Assembly: GCF_001894805.1 (NCBI RefSeq)
Contig: NZ_BCWX01000005.1
Coordinates: forward strand, 124,001 to 188,000
Direction of reading: 5' to 3'
DNA: 64,000 bases
DNA from: Rhodococcus globerulus NBRC 14531
GTDB taxonomy: Bacteria; Actinomycetota; Actinomycetes; Mycobacteriales; Mycobacteriaceae
A program made the translations under genes and the position numbers. Below are positions 19,391-29,571 of this stretch, in pieces; position 1 is the first letter of the stretch, and each line of letters opens with the position of its first letter. The notes under the pieces are model-generated. The model was not told the DNA's origin. It did not search any database and saw only the letters and a program-made list of their open reading frames with translations.

Positions 19391-22300
19391 GTGCCGTCTG
19401 ACGTAGTAGTGCCCCCGCAGTCTCCCCCCACTGGCCCCGACGCTCGCCCCGAGTCGGATGCCCAACGGGTGCAGAAGGCACGAATCATCGCGATCGTCAC
19501 CGGTCTGCTCGGCATGCTGCTGGCGCTCGCCACCCCGTTCCTCCCGGTCGACCAGAAGGCAGCAAGTGTCAGCTGGCCGCAGGACGGGTCGTTGAACAGC
19601 GTCTCGGCGCCGCTGATCTCCTACTCCCCGACCTCCCTCGACATCACCATCCCGTGCCCCGCGCTTGGCCAGCTCGGCGAAGACGGCGGCACGCTGGTCT
19701 CGACCATGCCGAACGGTGCGCCCGACCGCGATGCGCGCGGCCTGACCGTTCGGACCACCGCGGATCGCCTCGAGGCGATCGCCCGCGAATCGGTCCTGAT
19801 CTCGGCGCCATTGGGCGAACTCACCGGATGCACCGCGCTGACCATCACCAGCGACTACCAGCAGACCGTCGCCACCGTCACCGGAATCGACGGCCTTACT
19901 ACAACCCTGACCGGCGACTACCGTCCACAGGTTGTCGGCATCTTCACCGATCTGCAAGGCGCTCCACCTGCGGGCCTGTCCGTCAACATGGACATCGACT
20001 CCCGATTCTCTTCCAGCCCAACACTTCTCAAGCTCTTTGCGATGATCGTCGCGGCACTCTCCACGATCGTCTCGCTGTACGCGCTGCACCGGATCGACGG
20101 CGTCGACGGCCGACGCGCACGACGGTTCCTCCCGGCGCGGTGGTGGAAATTCACGGGCGTCGACGGCCTGGTCATCGGAACGCTCCTGCTGTGGCATGTG
20201 GTGGGCGCCAACACGTCCGACGACGGATACCTCCTCGGCATGGCCCGGGTTTCGGAACATTCGGGATACATGGCCAACTACTTCCGTTGGTTCGGTGTTC
20301 CCGAGGCGCCGTTCGGTTGGTACTACGACGTCCTCGCGGCGTTCACCAAGGTGAGCACTGCCAGCATGTGGATGCGGTTGCCCGCGTTGATCGCCGGCAT
20401 CCTGTGCTGGATGGTGATCAGCCGCGAGGTGATCCCGCGGCTCGGTGTTGCGGTGCGCCGCAACAAGGTTGCCATCTGGACCGGCGGCCTCGTGTTCCTG
20501 GCGTTCTGGTTGCCGTACAACAACGGTTTGCGTCCCGAACCGATCATCGCGCTCGGCGCTCTTCTGACGTGGTGCTCCATCGAACGTGCCGTTGCCACAG
20601 GCCGTTTGCTGCCTGCGGCGGTTGCGGTGCTGATTGCCGCGTTCTCTCTCGCCGCTGGTCCGTCGGGACTCATCGCGATCGGTGCCCTGCTCGCCGGGGC
20701 GCGCCCCATCGTGCAGATCTTGATCGCCCGCGGCAAACGAGTGGGTTTCTTCTCGCAGATCATGCCGGTCCTCGCAGCCGGAACCGTCGTACTTGTTGCG
20801 GTGTTTGCCGATCAGACGTTGGCAACGGTGCTCGAATCGACCAGGGTGCGAACAGCTATCGGCCCCAACGTCCCGTGGTTCGAGGAACGAGTTCGCTGGG
20901 ACGCTTTGATGACCATCTCCCCCGACGGCTCGTTGGCGCGCCGCTTCGGCATGTTCGTGATGATCGTCGGGCTGATCTTCTGCGTCATGCTGATCCTGCG
21001 GAAGGGCCGGATTCCCGGCACCGCGATCGGGCCGTCGCGCCGGATCCTGGGCATCGTGTTCGCGTCGCTGCTTCTCATGCAGTTCACTCCGACCAAGTGG
21101 ACCCACCACTTCGGCGTCTATGCGGGGCTGGCAGCAACGGTGGCCGTGCTCGCCGCGGTGGGAGTCAGCGCGTCGAGCATGCGTTCCAAACGGAACCGCG
21201 CGCTCTTTGCCGCAGGCATCCTGTTCATACTGGCCGTGGCGTTCACCAGCTCCAACGGCTGGTGGTACGTCTCGAGTTACGGCGTCCCGTGGTGGGACAA
21301 GCCGCCGTCCATCGCCGGCAAGGGCTTCTCCACCGCGTTCCTCGGCCTGACGATTCTCGCGTTGCTGCTGGCTGCGTGGTTCCACGTTCGTGAACCCCTC
21401 GAGAAGTCGACTCCTAAGAAGAACAACGGCCGGACAGCTCGCCTACTTGCAGCGTCCCCGTTGACGATCGCGGCAGGCGCGGTTGTACTGTTCGAGGTGT
21501 TGTCCCTGGTCAAGGGCGCGGTCGCGCAGTATCCGGCGTACTCGATCGGCAAATCCAACGTCGAATCCGTCTTCGGCGGAACTTGTGGCCTCGCCGGTGA
21601 GGTCCTGGTCGAATCCGATCCCGATACCGGTGTTCTGCAGCTGATCGACCGCCCCGCCGACCTGGCAGGCGCAGGCGCTTTCGGGGCAACCGAATCAACA
21701 GGATTCACCCCGGACGGAGTGGCGAGCGACCTGACCGCAGATGCCGAGGACAAGGCTGCCGGCAGCGCCAACAGCCTCGACACCACCACGTCGGCAAACG
21801 GCACCACCACCCCGGGAACGGGCGCCGGTACCGGAGGCGGATCGGCGTCGACGGCCGGAATCAACGGAAGCAACGTTGCGCTCCCGTTCGGCCTCGATCC
21901 CGCGACCACTCCGGTTCTCGGCAGCTTCGGCTCGTCGGAAGCCGCTTCCCTGACCACCGGTTGGTACGCCTTGCCGCAGCGCAGTGACGCGGCGCCGCTG
22001 CTGACCATCGCTGCCGCCGGGCGTATCCGCTACGTCGACACCGACGGCATCGTCACACCAGGTGCAGTTGTCCACGTCGAATACGGCAAGACGCAGGCCG
22101 ACGGCAGCGTGACAGCGCTCGGCCAGATCGATCCGATCGATATCGGCCCGTCTCCGTCGTGGCGCAACCTGCGTGTCCCGATGGATCAGCTCCCCGCCGA
22201 TGCCGACACCGTGCGTGTGATCGCCAGTGACTCCGACATCGGCGGCGAGAAGTGGGTTGCACTCACCCCGCCGCGGGTTTCCGACATGCGCACTCTGCAG

Positions 22301-22672
22301 AGCGTCGTCGGATCCACCGATCCGGTACTGATGGACTGGGCTGTGGGTCTTGCGTTCCCGTGCCAACGTCCGGTCGATCATCTCTACGGCGTGGCCGAAG
22401 TTCCGGACTGGCGCATCCTTCCCGATCGCATCGGTGCGGAGTCCACCAATGCCTGGCAGGACCACTACGGCGGCGGTCCGCTCGGCTGGACCAGTGAGTT
22501 GCTCGCAGCCCGCACCTTGCCGACGTATCTCGACAACGACTGGGATCGCGACTGGGGTTCGCTCGAGCAGTACACACCGCTCGATCCGGCGGCGGAACCC
22601 GCTCAGATCGACGTGACAACCGAGACCCGTTCGGGCACCTGGACACCAGGTCCGATTCGTTACCAGTCATAA
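19391..22672 (+). CDS. embC: Arabinosyltransferase (EmbC/EmbA type, GT53)
   Basis: 1093-aa GT-C membrane enzyme polymerising arabinan from decaprenylphosphoryl-arabinose. The N-terminus (LLGMLLALATPFLPVDQKAA) is followed by a periplasmic domain and then many TM helices. Catalytic-loop GANTSDDGYLLGMARVSEHS holds the DD pair; Met284 corresponds to EmbB Met306, the ethambutol-resistance position. C-terminal carbohydrate-binding regions include LPFGLDPATTPVLGSF and SPSWRNLRVPMDQLP. Features such as RRFLPARWWKF and LRKGRIPGTAIGPSRRILGI resemble EmbC most, but EmbA cannot be excluded, so the symbol is tentative. Start GTG 19391. A hairpin separates it from embB. Confidence 0.88.
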   Translation: MPSDVVVPPQSPPTGPDARPESDAQRVQKARIIAIVTGLLGMLLALATPFLPVDQKAASVSWPQDGSLNSVSAPLISYSPTSLDITIPCPALGQLGEDGGTLVSTMPNGAPDRDARGLTVRTTADRLEAIARESVLISAPLGELTGCTALTITSDYQQTVATVTGIDGLTTTLTGDYRPQVVGIFTDLQGAPPAGLSVNMDIDSRFSSSPTLLKLFAMIVAALSTIVSLYALHRIDGVDGRRARRFLPARWWKFTGVDGLVIGTLLLWHVVGANTSDDGYLLGMARVSEHSGYMANYFRWFGVPEAPFGWYYDVLAAFTKVSTASMWMRLPALIAGILCWMVISREVIPRLGVAVRRNKVAIWTGGLVFLAFWLPYNNGLRPEPIIALGALLTWCSIERAVATGRLLPAAVAVLIAAFSLAAGPSGLIAIGALLAGARPIVQILIARGKRVGFFSQIMPVLAAGTVVLVAVFADQTLATVLESTRVRTAIGPNVPWFEERVRWDALMTISPDGSLARRFGMFVMIVGLIFCVMLILRKGRIPGTAIGPSRRILGIVFASLLLMQFTPTKWTHHFGVYAGLAATVAVLAAVGVSASSMRSKRNRALFAAGILFILAVAFTSSNGWWYVSSYGVPWWDKPPSIAGKGFSTAFLGLTILALLLAAWFHVREPLEKSTPKKNNGRTARLLAASPLTIAAGAVVLFEVLSLVKGAVAQYPAYSIGKSNVESVFGGTCGLAGEVLVESDPDTGVLQLIDRPADLAGAGAFGATESTGFTPDGVASDLTADAEDKAAGSANSLDTTTSANGTTTPGTGAGTGGGSASTAGINGSNVALPFGLDPATTPVLGSFGSSEAASLTTGWYALPQRSDAAPLLTIAAAGRIRYVDTDGIVTPGAVVHVEYGKTQADGSVTALGQIDPIDIGPSPSWRNLRVPMDQLPADADTVRVIASDSDIGGEKWVALTPPRVSDMRTLQSVVGSTDPVLMDWAVGLAFPCQRPVDHLYGVAEVPDWRILPDRIGAESTNAWQDHYGGGPLGWTSELLAARTLPTYLDNDWDRDWGSLEQYTPLDPAAEPAQIDVTTETRSGTWTPGPIRYQS

Positions 22673-22681
22673 CTGTTACCG

Positions 22682-22718
22682 GTGGACCTACCAAACCTCC
22701 CGGGCACGGTAGGTCCAC
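22682..22718 (+). terminator. Hairpin between the two emb genes
   Basis: GTGGACCTACC, 15-nt loop, GGTAGGTCCAC: a perfect 11-bp stem 10 nt after the first emb stop. The embB promoter block follows immediately, so it probably ends or attenuates the upstream transcript. Confidence 0.65.
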
Positions 22719-22723
22719 GGGTA

Positions 22724-22740
22724 ACACTCGCATAACATCG
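22724..22740 (+). promoter_or_regulatory. Promoter block of embB (TAACAT -10)
   Basis: ACACTCGCATAACATCG, with TAACAT at 22733-22738, lies 8 nt before the GTG at 22747. It matches the block upstream of the first emb gene at 16 of 17 positions, suggesting it was duplicated with the gene. Confidence 0.55.
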
Positions 22741-22746
22741 GTAGCC

Positions 22747-25700
22747 GTGCCAGACGTCGCCACAGTGCCACCCTTAACTCCGAGTTCGCCGCCATCCCGT
22801 CCGGATGCACGGATGCGCTTCCGACAAACGCGATTGATCGCGATAATCGCGGGCCTCATCGGATTTGTTCTGGCACTCGCCACCCCGCTTCTTCCTGTGG
22901 TGCAGACGACGGCAGCGGTCAACTGGCCGCAGAACGGCGTCATCGGCGACGTCGAGGCACCCTTGATGGCTCAGGTCCCCATCGACATCAACGCGTCGAT
23001 ACCCTGCACCGCGGTCGGCGCGCTTCCCGCGGGCGGCGGCATCCTCATGTCCACGGCCCCCGCTCAGGGCGACGGTGCGGCCCTCAGTTCCATGTTCGTG
23101 CGTGTGTCCGAAAGCAACGTCGACGTCCTTGACCGCAATGTCGTCGTGGCGTCGGCTTCGCGTGAGGACGTCGAGTCCAGCCGCTGCACCGCCATCACGT
23201 TCAACTCCGACGTCGACCGGACCGCCGCAGCATTCGAGGGACTCACCTACCCCGACGGCAACCCCGTTCGTGGACAACTTGACGGCGACTTCCGCCCCCA
23301 GGTGGTCGGTGTCTTCAGCGACCTCCCCGACGGCGCGGCCCCCGAGGGTCTCGGATTCTCGATGACCGTCGATTCCCGGTTCTCGTCCAGTCCGACGACG
23401 CTCAAGCTGGTTGCGATGATCGTGGCCGTCTTGTCCACCATCGTGTCGCTGATCGCCCTCGCCAAGCTCGACGGAATCGACGGCCGCACTCACCGCCGCT
23501 TCCTCCCCGCACGCTGGTGGAAGTTCTCCGGACTCGACGGCGTTGTTGTCGGCACATTGACGTTGTGGCACTTCATCGGCGCAAACACGTCCGACGACGG
23601 TTATCTCCTCACCATGGCCCGCGTTGCTCCCGACGCCGGATACATGGCCAACTACTTCCGCTGGTTCGGCGTCCCCGAAGCCCCGTTCGGTTGGTACTAC
23701 GACGTGCTGGCGGTGATGGCCAAGATCTCGACGGCCAGCCCGTTCATGCGCCTGCCCGCGTTGATTGCCGGAATCCTGTGCTGGATGGTCATCAGCCGTG
23801 AAGTTGTTCCACGCCTCGGACGTGCGGTCCGCCGGAGCAACGTCGCGCTGTGGACCGGCGGGATGGTCTTCCTCGCATTCTGGCTCGCATACAACAACGG
23901 TCTGCGACCCGAGCCCATCGTCGCGCTCGGCGCCCTGCTGACGTGGTGCTCCATCGAGCGCGCCATCGCGACCGGCCGACTGTTCCCGGCTGCCGTTGCA
24001 GTGCTGATCGGCGCCTTTACCCTCGCTGCTGCCCCCACCGGATTGATGTGTATCGCAGCACTTCTCGCGGGTATCCGGCCGCTCATCCGAATCGTCGTGA
24101 AGCGTCACCGTGAGGTCGGCACACTGCCACTGCTTGCACCGATCGCGGCGGCCGGAACCTTGGTGCTTGTCGTCATCTTTGCTGATCAGACGCTGGCCGG
24201 CGTTCTCGAGGCCACCCGCGTCCGGACCATCATCGGACCGAATCTCGAGTGGTACAAAGACTTCCTGCGGTACTACTACCTCTTTGTCGACACGGTCGAC
24301 GGCTCGGTAGCCCGCCGATTCGCCTTCCTGACGATGATCCTGTGCCTCTTCACGACGCTCTTCGTGTTGCTCCGACGCGGCCGGGTTCCCGGCGCCGCTA
24401 CGGGTCCGTCGTGGCGTCTGGTCGGAGTTGTCTTCGGCACCATCTTCTTCATGATGTTCAACCCCACCAAGTGGACTCACCACTTCGGTGCGTACGCCGG
24501 CATCGCCGGTTCGCTCGCGGCACTGACAGCTGTTGCTGTATCCGCGTCTGCACTGCGATCGCGCCGCAACCGCTCGGTGTTCGTAGCTGGCCTGCTCCTG
24601 ATGCTGGCGTTGACCTTTGCCGGCATCAACGGCTACTGGTATGTCTCGAGTTACGGTGTGCCGTGGTTCGACAAGACTGTTTCCTTGAGCGGACACGAAT
24701 CAAACACCCTGTTCCTCGCACTCTTCGGGCTCGCTCTGGCCGTCGCGGCCTGGCAGTACCTGCGTGAAGGATTTGCGGCGGCACCGGAAAAGCCGAACAC
24801 CGTCAAGGGCAAGCGGATTCGCAAATTTGCCGCAGCGCCGCTGACCGTGATCGCCGGCCTCATGGTGCTCTTCGAAGTCCTCTCTCTCCTCAAGGGCGCC
24901 GTCTCCCAGTACCCGGCATACTCACTGGGCCGTAGCAACATCGAAGCCCTCGCCGGAAAAACCTGCGGCATGGCCGAAGACGTGTTGGCCGAGACCGACG
25001 TCAACTCCGGCAACCTGGCGCCCATCCCCGGCCCTGGATTCAATGCCGAAGACCCCTTGGCCGGCGAAGAGGCGAAGGGCTTCTCCGCCAACGGTGTTCC
25101 CACCGATCTGACCGCGGACTACATCGAGGTCAAGCAGGGCATGGGAAACACCGACACCCAAAGCGTCGGCCCCACATTCGAAACCGGTTCGGACTCCGGA
25201 ACCAGCGGCGGCACCGGCAATATCGGCGTCAACGGGTCCACCGCCAAACTCCCATACGGCCTCGACCCGGCCACTACGCCCATCATGGGCAGCTACCAGG
25301 CCGGCGTGCAGGAACCGGCGTCACTGATCTCGAGCTGGTATCAATTACCCGCTCGCAGTGAACAATCTCCGCTTGTTGTCATGTCGGTGGCCGGACGCGT
25401 CTGGTCCGTCGACAACACCGGAGCGGTGACCTACGGCCAGTCACTGCTCGTCGAGTACGGCAAAACGCAGCCGGACGGGACAGTGGCACTGCAGGGTTCG
25501 TACATGCCCCGCGACATCGGGCCGGCGCCGTCGTGGCGCAATGTTCGTATCCCGATCGACGAACTCGCCACCGACGCCGACGCAGTCCGCGTGGTTGCCT
25601 TCGATCCCAACCTCACCGGCGATCAGTGGATGGCGTTCACGCCGCCTCGCGTGCCGAAGCTCGAGTCACTCAACTCGTACCTCGGCAGCGAGCAGCCGAT

Positions 25701-26046
25701 TCTGCTGGACTGGGCTGTCGGCCTTCAGTTCCCGTGCCAGCGTCCGTTCTCGCATGTGAACGGCGTCGCGGAGATGCCGAACTTCCGCATCCTCCCGGAC
25801 CGGCCACTGGCTGTCAGTTCGACCGACACGTGGCAGTCCGCGGACAACGGCGGGCCGCTCGGGTTCACCGAGGTCCTGGCCGAGGCCACGGCAGTCCCGA
25901 CGTACCTGAAGAACGACTGGGCCCGCGACTGGGGATCTCTCGAACGTTACGACCGGTACTTCCCGAATGCCGTTCCGGCAGAAGTGGAGACGGGCACCGC
26001 AACCCGCTCGGGAATGTGGATGCCCGGCGAGATGCGGGTGCACTAG
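22747..26046 (+). CDS. embB: Arabinosyltransferase EmbB (GT53)
   Basis: 1099-aa GT-C arabinosyltransferase. The N-terminus GLIGFVLALATPLLPVVQTT and the segments FADQTLAGVLEATRVRTIIG and LRYYYLFVDTVDGSVARRFA closely match M. tuberculosis EmbB. The catalytic loop is GANTSDDGYLLTMARVAPDA, with Met290 at the EmbB Met306 (ethambutol) position. C-terminal carbohydrate-binding modules include LPYGLDPATTPIMGSYQ and VGLQFPCQRPFSHVNGVAE. EmbB builds branched terminal arabinan of arabinogalactan. The gene has its own promoter block, and its 3' end overlaps the convergent exporter gene by 4 bp. Confidence 0.92.
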   Translation: MPDVATVPPLTPSSPPSRPDARMRFRQTRLIAIIAGLIGFVLALATPLLPVVQTTAAVNWPQNGVIGDVEAPLMAQVPIDINASIPCTAVGALPAGGGILMSTAPAQGDGAALSSMFVRVSESNVDVLDRNVVVASASREDVESSRCTAITFNSDVDRTAAAFEGLTYPDGNPVRGQLDGDFRPQVVGVFSDLPDGAAPEGLGFSMTVDSRFSSSPTTLKLVAMIVAVLSTIVSLIALAKLDGIDGRTHRRFLPARWWKFSGLDGVVVGTLTLWHFIGANTSDDGYLLTMARVAPDAGYMANYFRWFGVPEAPFGWYYDVLAVMAKISTASPFMRLPALIAGILCWMVISREVVPRLGRAVRRSNVALWTGGMVFLAFWLAYNNGLRPEPIVALGALLTWCSIERAIATGRLFPAAVAVLIGAFTLAAAPTGLMCIAALLAGIRPLIRIVVKRHREVGTLPLLAPIAAAGTLVLVVIFADQTLAGVLEATRVRTIIGPNLEWYKDFLRYYYLFVDTVDGSVARRFAFLTMILCLFTTLFVLLRRGRVPGAATGPSWRLVGVVFGTIFFMMFNPTKWTHHFGAYAGIAGSLAALTAVAVSASALRSRRNRSVFVAGLLLMLALTFAGINGYWYVSSYGVPWFDKTVSLSGHESNTLFLALFGLALAVAAWQYLREGFAAAPEKPNTVKGKRIRKFAAAPLTVIAGLMVLFEVLSLLKGAVSQYPAYSLGRSNIEALAGKTCGMAEDVLAETDVNSGNLAPIPGPGFNAEDPLAGEEAKGFSANGVPTDLTADYIEVKQGMGNTDTQSVGPTFETGSDSGTSGGTGNIGVNGSTAKLPYGLDPATTPIMGSYQAGVQEPASLISSWYQLPARSEQSPLVVMSVAGRVWSVDNTGAVTYGQSLLVEYGKTQPDGTVALQGSYMPRDIGPAPSWRNVRIPIDELATDADAVRVVAFDPNLTGDQWMAFTPPRVPKLESLNSYLGSEQPILLDWAVGLQFPCQRPFSHVNGVAEMPNFRILPDRPLAVSSTDTWQSADNGGPLGFTEVLAEATAVPTYLKNDWARDWGSLERYDRYFPNAVPAEVETGTATRSGMWMPGEMRVH

Positions 26047-26978
26047 ACGGCACTACCTACTCGGGTGCGACGTACGGAGACGGCCGAGACCGCTCCGACA
26101 ACTACGACGCACCCGAGTAGCTGCGCAGCACTTGGCCGTTCGCCCAGGAGAACGACCGCCAGCAGTACGGCAAGTACCGGCTGCATGAGCAGTAGCGTCG
26201 CACCCACCTCCGCAGGCAGCCGAGGTAGCGAATAGCCCATCAGCATCCAGCCGAACACCTGGCCGACCAGAGCAAGAGCGGCCAGCCAGATGAACGATTC
26301 CCAGCCGGGGGTGAAATCGATCTGTCCCCACAGTGATCCGATCAGGGAACCGGCAATTCCTGCCGAGGCTGTCGACACCAGCACCTGACTCGCCGCACGG
26401 TCGGCCGCGCCGATCCGGCCGACAACGAAGATGTAGCCGCCGTAGGCGATTCCGGAGATCAGGGACAGCACTGTTCCCCACAGCAGATCCGTCCCGGCCG
26501 CTGCGCCGCCGAACACACCGCCCGCCAAGGCAATTCCGGTGAACATGAAGGGCAACGCAAACAGAAAGCGCAGCGGAACGCGATTGCCGAACACCAGCCA
26601 GGACAACGCGGGCACCACGATCACCTGCACATTCACGACGACGCTTGCTATCCCGGCGCCGATCATGAGAATCGACTGCGACCACAGAGCAAAGTCCAGC
26701 CCGAGCAGGATGCCGCCCAATGCTTGCAGCACCAGCGCCCTTCGGGTTGGCATTCCCACTCGTCGATACTCGCGCCACGCCAGCAGGGCCAGCGGCGGCA
26801 AGGCCAGGAAACACCGGAAGAAGACCGCGGTCGACGGCGACACATCTGCCAGTTTGATCAGAATCGAACTGACGGAGATAGCAGCGGCGCCGCCGATGAC
26901 CAGTAATCGAGGATCGAAGCGAGCCTGAGTAATTCGGGTGGGCGTGCGCGTGGGTGAGGTCAAGGTGGTCACTCCCAC
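26043..26978 (-). CDS. EamA/DMT-superfamily transporter (RhaT-like)
   Basis: 311 aa with about ten hydrophobic helices in two EamA-type halves, for example ASVVVNVQVIVVPALSWLVF and LLLMQPVLAVLLAVVLLGER, the latter being the family end signature. Such inner-membrane proteins export amino acids, metabolites or drugs. The GTG start at 26978 has AGGAAC upstream. It is divergent from a LysR regulator (68 bp apart), which probably controls it. Its 3' end overlaps embB by 4 bp on the opposite strand. The substrate is unknown. Confidence 0.88.
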   Translation of the reverse strand: MGVTTLTSPTRTPTRITQARFDPRLLVIGGAAAISVSSILIKLADVSPSTAVFFRCFLALPPLALLAWREYRRVGMPTRRALVLQALGGILLGLDFALWSQSILMIGAGIASVVVNVQVIVVPALSWLVFGNRVPLRFLFALPFMFTGIALAGGVFGGAAAGTDLLWGTVLSLISGIAYGGYIFVVGRIGAADRAASQVLVSTASAGIAGSLIGSLWGQIDFTPGWESFIWLAALALVGQVFGWMLMGYSLPRLPAEVGATLLLMQPVLAVLLAVVLLGERPSAAQLLGCVVVVGAVSAVSVRRTRVGSAV

Positions 26979-27008
26979 AATGTTCCTGCCGCTAACTATT
27001 CAGCACAA

Positions 27009-27032
27009 GCAAATATTCGGATCGCATATTGC
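27009..27032. promoter_or_regulatory. Candidate LysR operator between exporter and regulator
   Basis: GCAAATAT, 9-nt gap, ATATTGC: an imperfect AT-rich inverted repeat in the middle of the divergent region, containing a T-N11-A-like arrangement. TAGCAT, 7 nt before the regulator's GTG, lies just downstream and may be its -10. Confidence 0.45.
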
Positions 27033-27046
27033 GTAGCATTACTACC

Positions 27047-27967
27047 GTGTTGAACCTCGAAAGGCTGCGTGCCCTGCACGCCGTCGCAGAAAACGGATCA
27101 GTTGCCGCTGCCGCGCGCACTCTGCACGTCACGCCGTCGGGCATCTCACAACAGCTGAACAAACTCGAGCGCGAAGTTGGTGTGGCGCTACTCGTTCCCC
27201 AAGGCCGAGGCGTACGGCTCACCGAAGCGGGCCGCGTCCTCGCCCGGCGAACCGCCGAGGTTCTCTCGGTACTCGCTCACGCCGAGGCCGAAATCGCGTC
27301 ACTGCACAGCGAAGTGACGGGACGACTGCGCCTGGGCGCACTCGTCTCTCCCAGCCGGACGGTGCTGCCGAAAGCTGTCGCCGAGATCAAACGCGCGCAT
27401 CCCCAACTCGAGATCACCTTCACCGAAGGCGAATCCGAGGAACTTCTCCCCGCCCTCATCCGCCGCGACCTGGATGTTGTTGTGGTCGACAGCTGGAGCA
27501 CTCTACCCATCGAACTTCCTGACGGGCTCTCGTTCACCCCGGTGTACGACGACGTCGCGGTGGTCGCCATCCCCGCGTCACATCCGCTGGCGGAGAACAA
27601 GGTTGTTGCGCTGCGCGAGTTGTCCGACCACGCGTGGGCGGGTTGGACGCGCGGCACGGATTTCCACACCTTCACCGTCAGAGTCTTGCGCGCACAAGGA
27701 TTCGACCCACGAATCGATTACGAGGTAGCCGAGTTCCCCGCGCAAGTGGAATTTGTGGCGCAAGGGCTTGCCGTAGCGCTGATTCCGCGTCTCGCGAGAG
27801 TGATACCACCGGTAGGTGTTCGGATGCGCGACACTCTTCCGCCGCTGCGACGCGACATCTACGTGGCCTGGCGGACCGACAGCGAGCGGCCCGCTGTGCG
27901 GGCAGCGATCGAGGCGCTGCGTGAACAGTTCGATGCCCTGGATACAGCGCAGGACACGGTTGACTAG
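27047..27967 (+). CDS. LysR-family transcriptional regulator
   Basis: 306 aa from GTG 27047, giving MLNLERLRALHAVAENGSVA; a TTG at 27029 would add six residues. The N-terminal winged HTH contains VAAAARTLHVTPSGISQQLN, followed by a LysR substrate-binding domain (RLRLGALVSPSRTVLPKAV onwards). It is divergent from the EamA exporter and probably activates it in response to the exported compound. A terminator hairpin lies just after the stop, facing accD4. Confidence 0.92.
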   Translation: MLNLERLRALHAVAENGSVAAAARTLHVTPSGISQQLNKLEREVGVALLVPQGRGVRLTEAGRVLARRTAEVLSVLAHAEAEIASLHSEVTGRLRLGALVSPSRTVLPKAVAEIKRAHPQLEITFTEGESEELLPALIRRDLDVVVVDSWSTLPIELPDGLSFTPVYDDVAVVAIPASHPLAENKVVALRELSDHAWAGWTRGTDFHTFTVRVLRAQGFDPRIDYEVAEFPAQVEFVAQGLAVALIPRLARVIPPVGVRMRDTLPPLRRDIYVAWRTDSERPAVRAAIEALREQFDALDTAQDTVD

Positions 27968-27983
27968 GACAATTCAACGACAA

Positions 27984-28015
27984 CGGCCCGGCACTTCGAA
28001 AGAAGTACCGGGCCG
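27984..28015 (-). terminator. Terminator between lysR and accD4
   Basis: CGGCCCGGCACTT, 6-nt loop CGAAAG, AAGTACCGGGCCG. One position mismatches in the plus-strand RNA but becomes a G-U pair on the minus strand, so it mainly serves accD4. Confidence 0.7.
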
Positions 28016-28029
28016 CGACAACTGAACGG

Positions 28030-29571
28030 TTACAGCGGCATCAAGTTGTGCTTGCGCGGGTTCTTGAAAATCGTCTTGTCCTTGAGCAACTTCAGAGCCT
28101 TACGGATTTCGAGACGCGTCTGTGAGGGCTCGATCACCGCGTCGATGTATCCGCGCTCAGCCGCGATGTACGGCGTCGCGACAAACTCGTTGTAGTAGTT
28201 GATCAGCTGCGCACGCACGGCAGGTGCGTTGTCGCCCGCTTCGGCAAGCTGACGGCGGCCCATGATGTTGACGGCACCCTCGGCGCCCATCACAGCGATA
28301 CGCGCCGTCGGCCACGCGAGGTTGATGTCGGCGCCGAGCTGCTTGCAACCCATGACGGCGTACCCGCCGCCGTACGCCTTACGAACTACCACGGTCACCT
28401 TCGGCACAGTGGCTTCGATGTACGAGAACAGGAAACGCCCGCCGCGCTTGATGACGCCGACTTTTTCCTGATCGACGCCGGGAAGGAAACCCGGTGTATC
28501 GACGACAAAGACGAGCGGGATGTTGAACGCGTCGCACAGGCGGACGAAGTGCGCAGCCTTGTCGGAACTCGCCGCATCGAGGGCACCACTGAGGTACGTG
28601 GGCTGATTCGCGACAACCCCCACAGGCAAGCCGTCGACGCGGGAGAACCCGGTGATCACGTTGTGCGCGACCTGGGCTCCGATTTCGTGGAAGGTGCCGT
28701 CGTCGAAGATCCGCAGAATGATGTCGTGCATGTCGTAGCCGGCGTTGTCCGCGTCCGGCATGAAGGCATCGAGTTCGAGGTCCGTCTCGGTGATCTCGGG
28801 TTCGAGGCCCGGATTGATGAGCGGCGCCTTCTCCTGCCATGAGGAGGGCATGAAGCTCAGGTACTCACGCACCCACTCGAACGCAGCCTTCTCGTCCGGG
28901 GCGACGTGATGGATGTTTCCGTTCTCTGCCTGCTTGCGCGCTCCACCGAGGTCGTCGAGGCTGACCTCTTCGCCGGTCACCGACTTGATGACGTCGGGGC
29001 CGGTGACAAACATGTAGGACTCTTCGGTGGCAACCACGACGTCGGTGTTGATCGGCGCGTATACCGCTCCACCGGCACACTTTCCGAGAATCACCGAAAT
29101 CTGCGGGCACACGCCGGACAAAGGCTCCTGACGTGAACCCATGTTGGCGTACCACGCAAGTGAGGAGACCGCGTCCTGAATTCGGGCTCCACCGGAATCG
29201 TTGATGCCGACGACCGGGCAGCCCACTTTGAGGGCAAAGTCGTTGACAGCGGCGACCTTCCGGCCGAACATCTCGCCGGCAGCGCCGCCGAACACCGTCT
29301 GATCGTGCGCAAATACGGCGACGGGGCGCCCGTCGACGGTTCCGTGTCCGGTCATGACGCCGTCGCTGTACGGATTGCCTTCGCCCGCCATTTTGACCAA
29401 CGCGCCGATCTCGATGAAACTGCCTGGATCGAGAAGCATGTCGATGCGCTGACGGGGCGTGCTGTGCCCTGCCTCGTCGCGCTTGACAATGGCCCGGGCG
29501 GAGCCGGGTTCCTTTGCCTTCTCCAACTTTTCGCGGAGTTCAGCAAGCTTCTCCGCGGTGGTTGTCGTCAC
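28030..29571 (-). CDS. accD4: Long-chain acyl-CoA carboxylase beta subunit AccD4
   Basis: 513-aa carboxyltransferase subunit that, with AccA3, AccD5 and AccE in related species, carboxylates the long acyl-CoA that becomes the alpha-branch of mycolic acid for Pks13. Biotin-carboxylase-partner signatures include [39 protein letters not shown] and [20 protein letters not shown]. The start GTG at 29571 overlaps the pks13 stop (GTGA), so translation is coupled; the longer open frame to 29733 lies inside pks13 and is not used. Order fadD32-pks13-accD4 is conserved in the mycolate lineage. Confidence 0.95.
   Translation of the reverse strand: MTTTTAEKLAELREKLEKAKEPGSARAIVKRDEAGHSTPRQRIDMLLDPGSFIEIGALVKMAGEGNPYSDGVMTGHGTVDGRPVAVFAHDQTVFGGAAGEMFGRKVAAVNDFALKVGCPVVGINDSGGARIQDAVSSLAWYANMGSRQEPLSGVCPQISVILGKCAGGAVYAPINTDVVVATEESYMFVTGPDVIKSVTGEEVSLDDLGGARKQAENGNIHHVAPDEKAAFEWVREYLSFMPSSWQEKAPLINPGLEPEITETDLELDAFMPDADNAGYDMHDIILRIFDDGTFHEIGAQVAHNVITGFSRVDGLPVGVVANQPTYLSGALDAASSDKAAHFVRLCDAFNIPLVFVVDTPGFLPGVDQEKVGVIKRGGRFLFSYIEATVPKVTVVVRKAYGGGYAVMGCKQLGADINLAWPTARIAVMGAEGAVNIMGRRQLAEAGDNAPAVRAQLINYYNEFVATPYIAAERGYIDAVIEPSQTRLEIRKALKLLKDKTIFKNPRKHNLMPL

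Noticed and set aside
19376-24696. Very long minus-strand open frames opposite the two emb genes (669 and 640 codons)
   Set aside because: They are antisense shadows produced by GC-rich codon use; products are Asp/Arg/Gly/Gln-rich with no domain, while the plus-strand emb proteins are clear.
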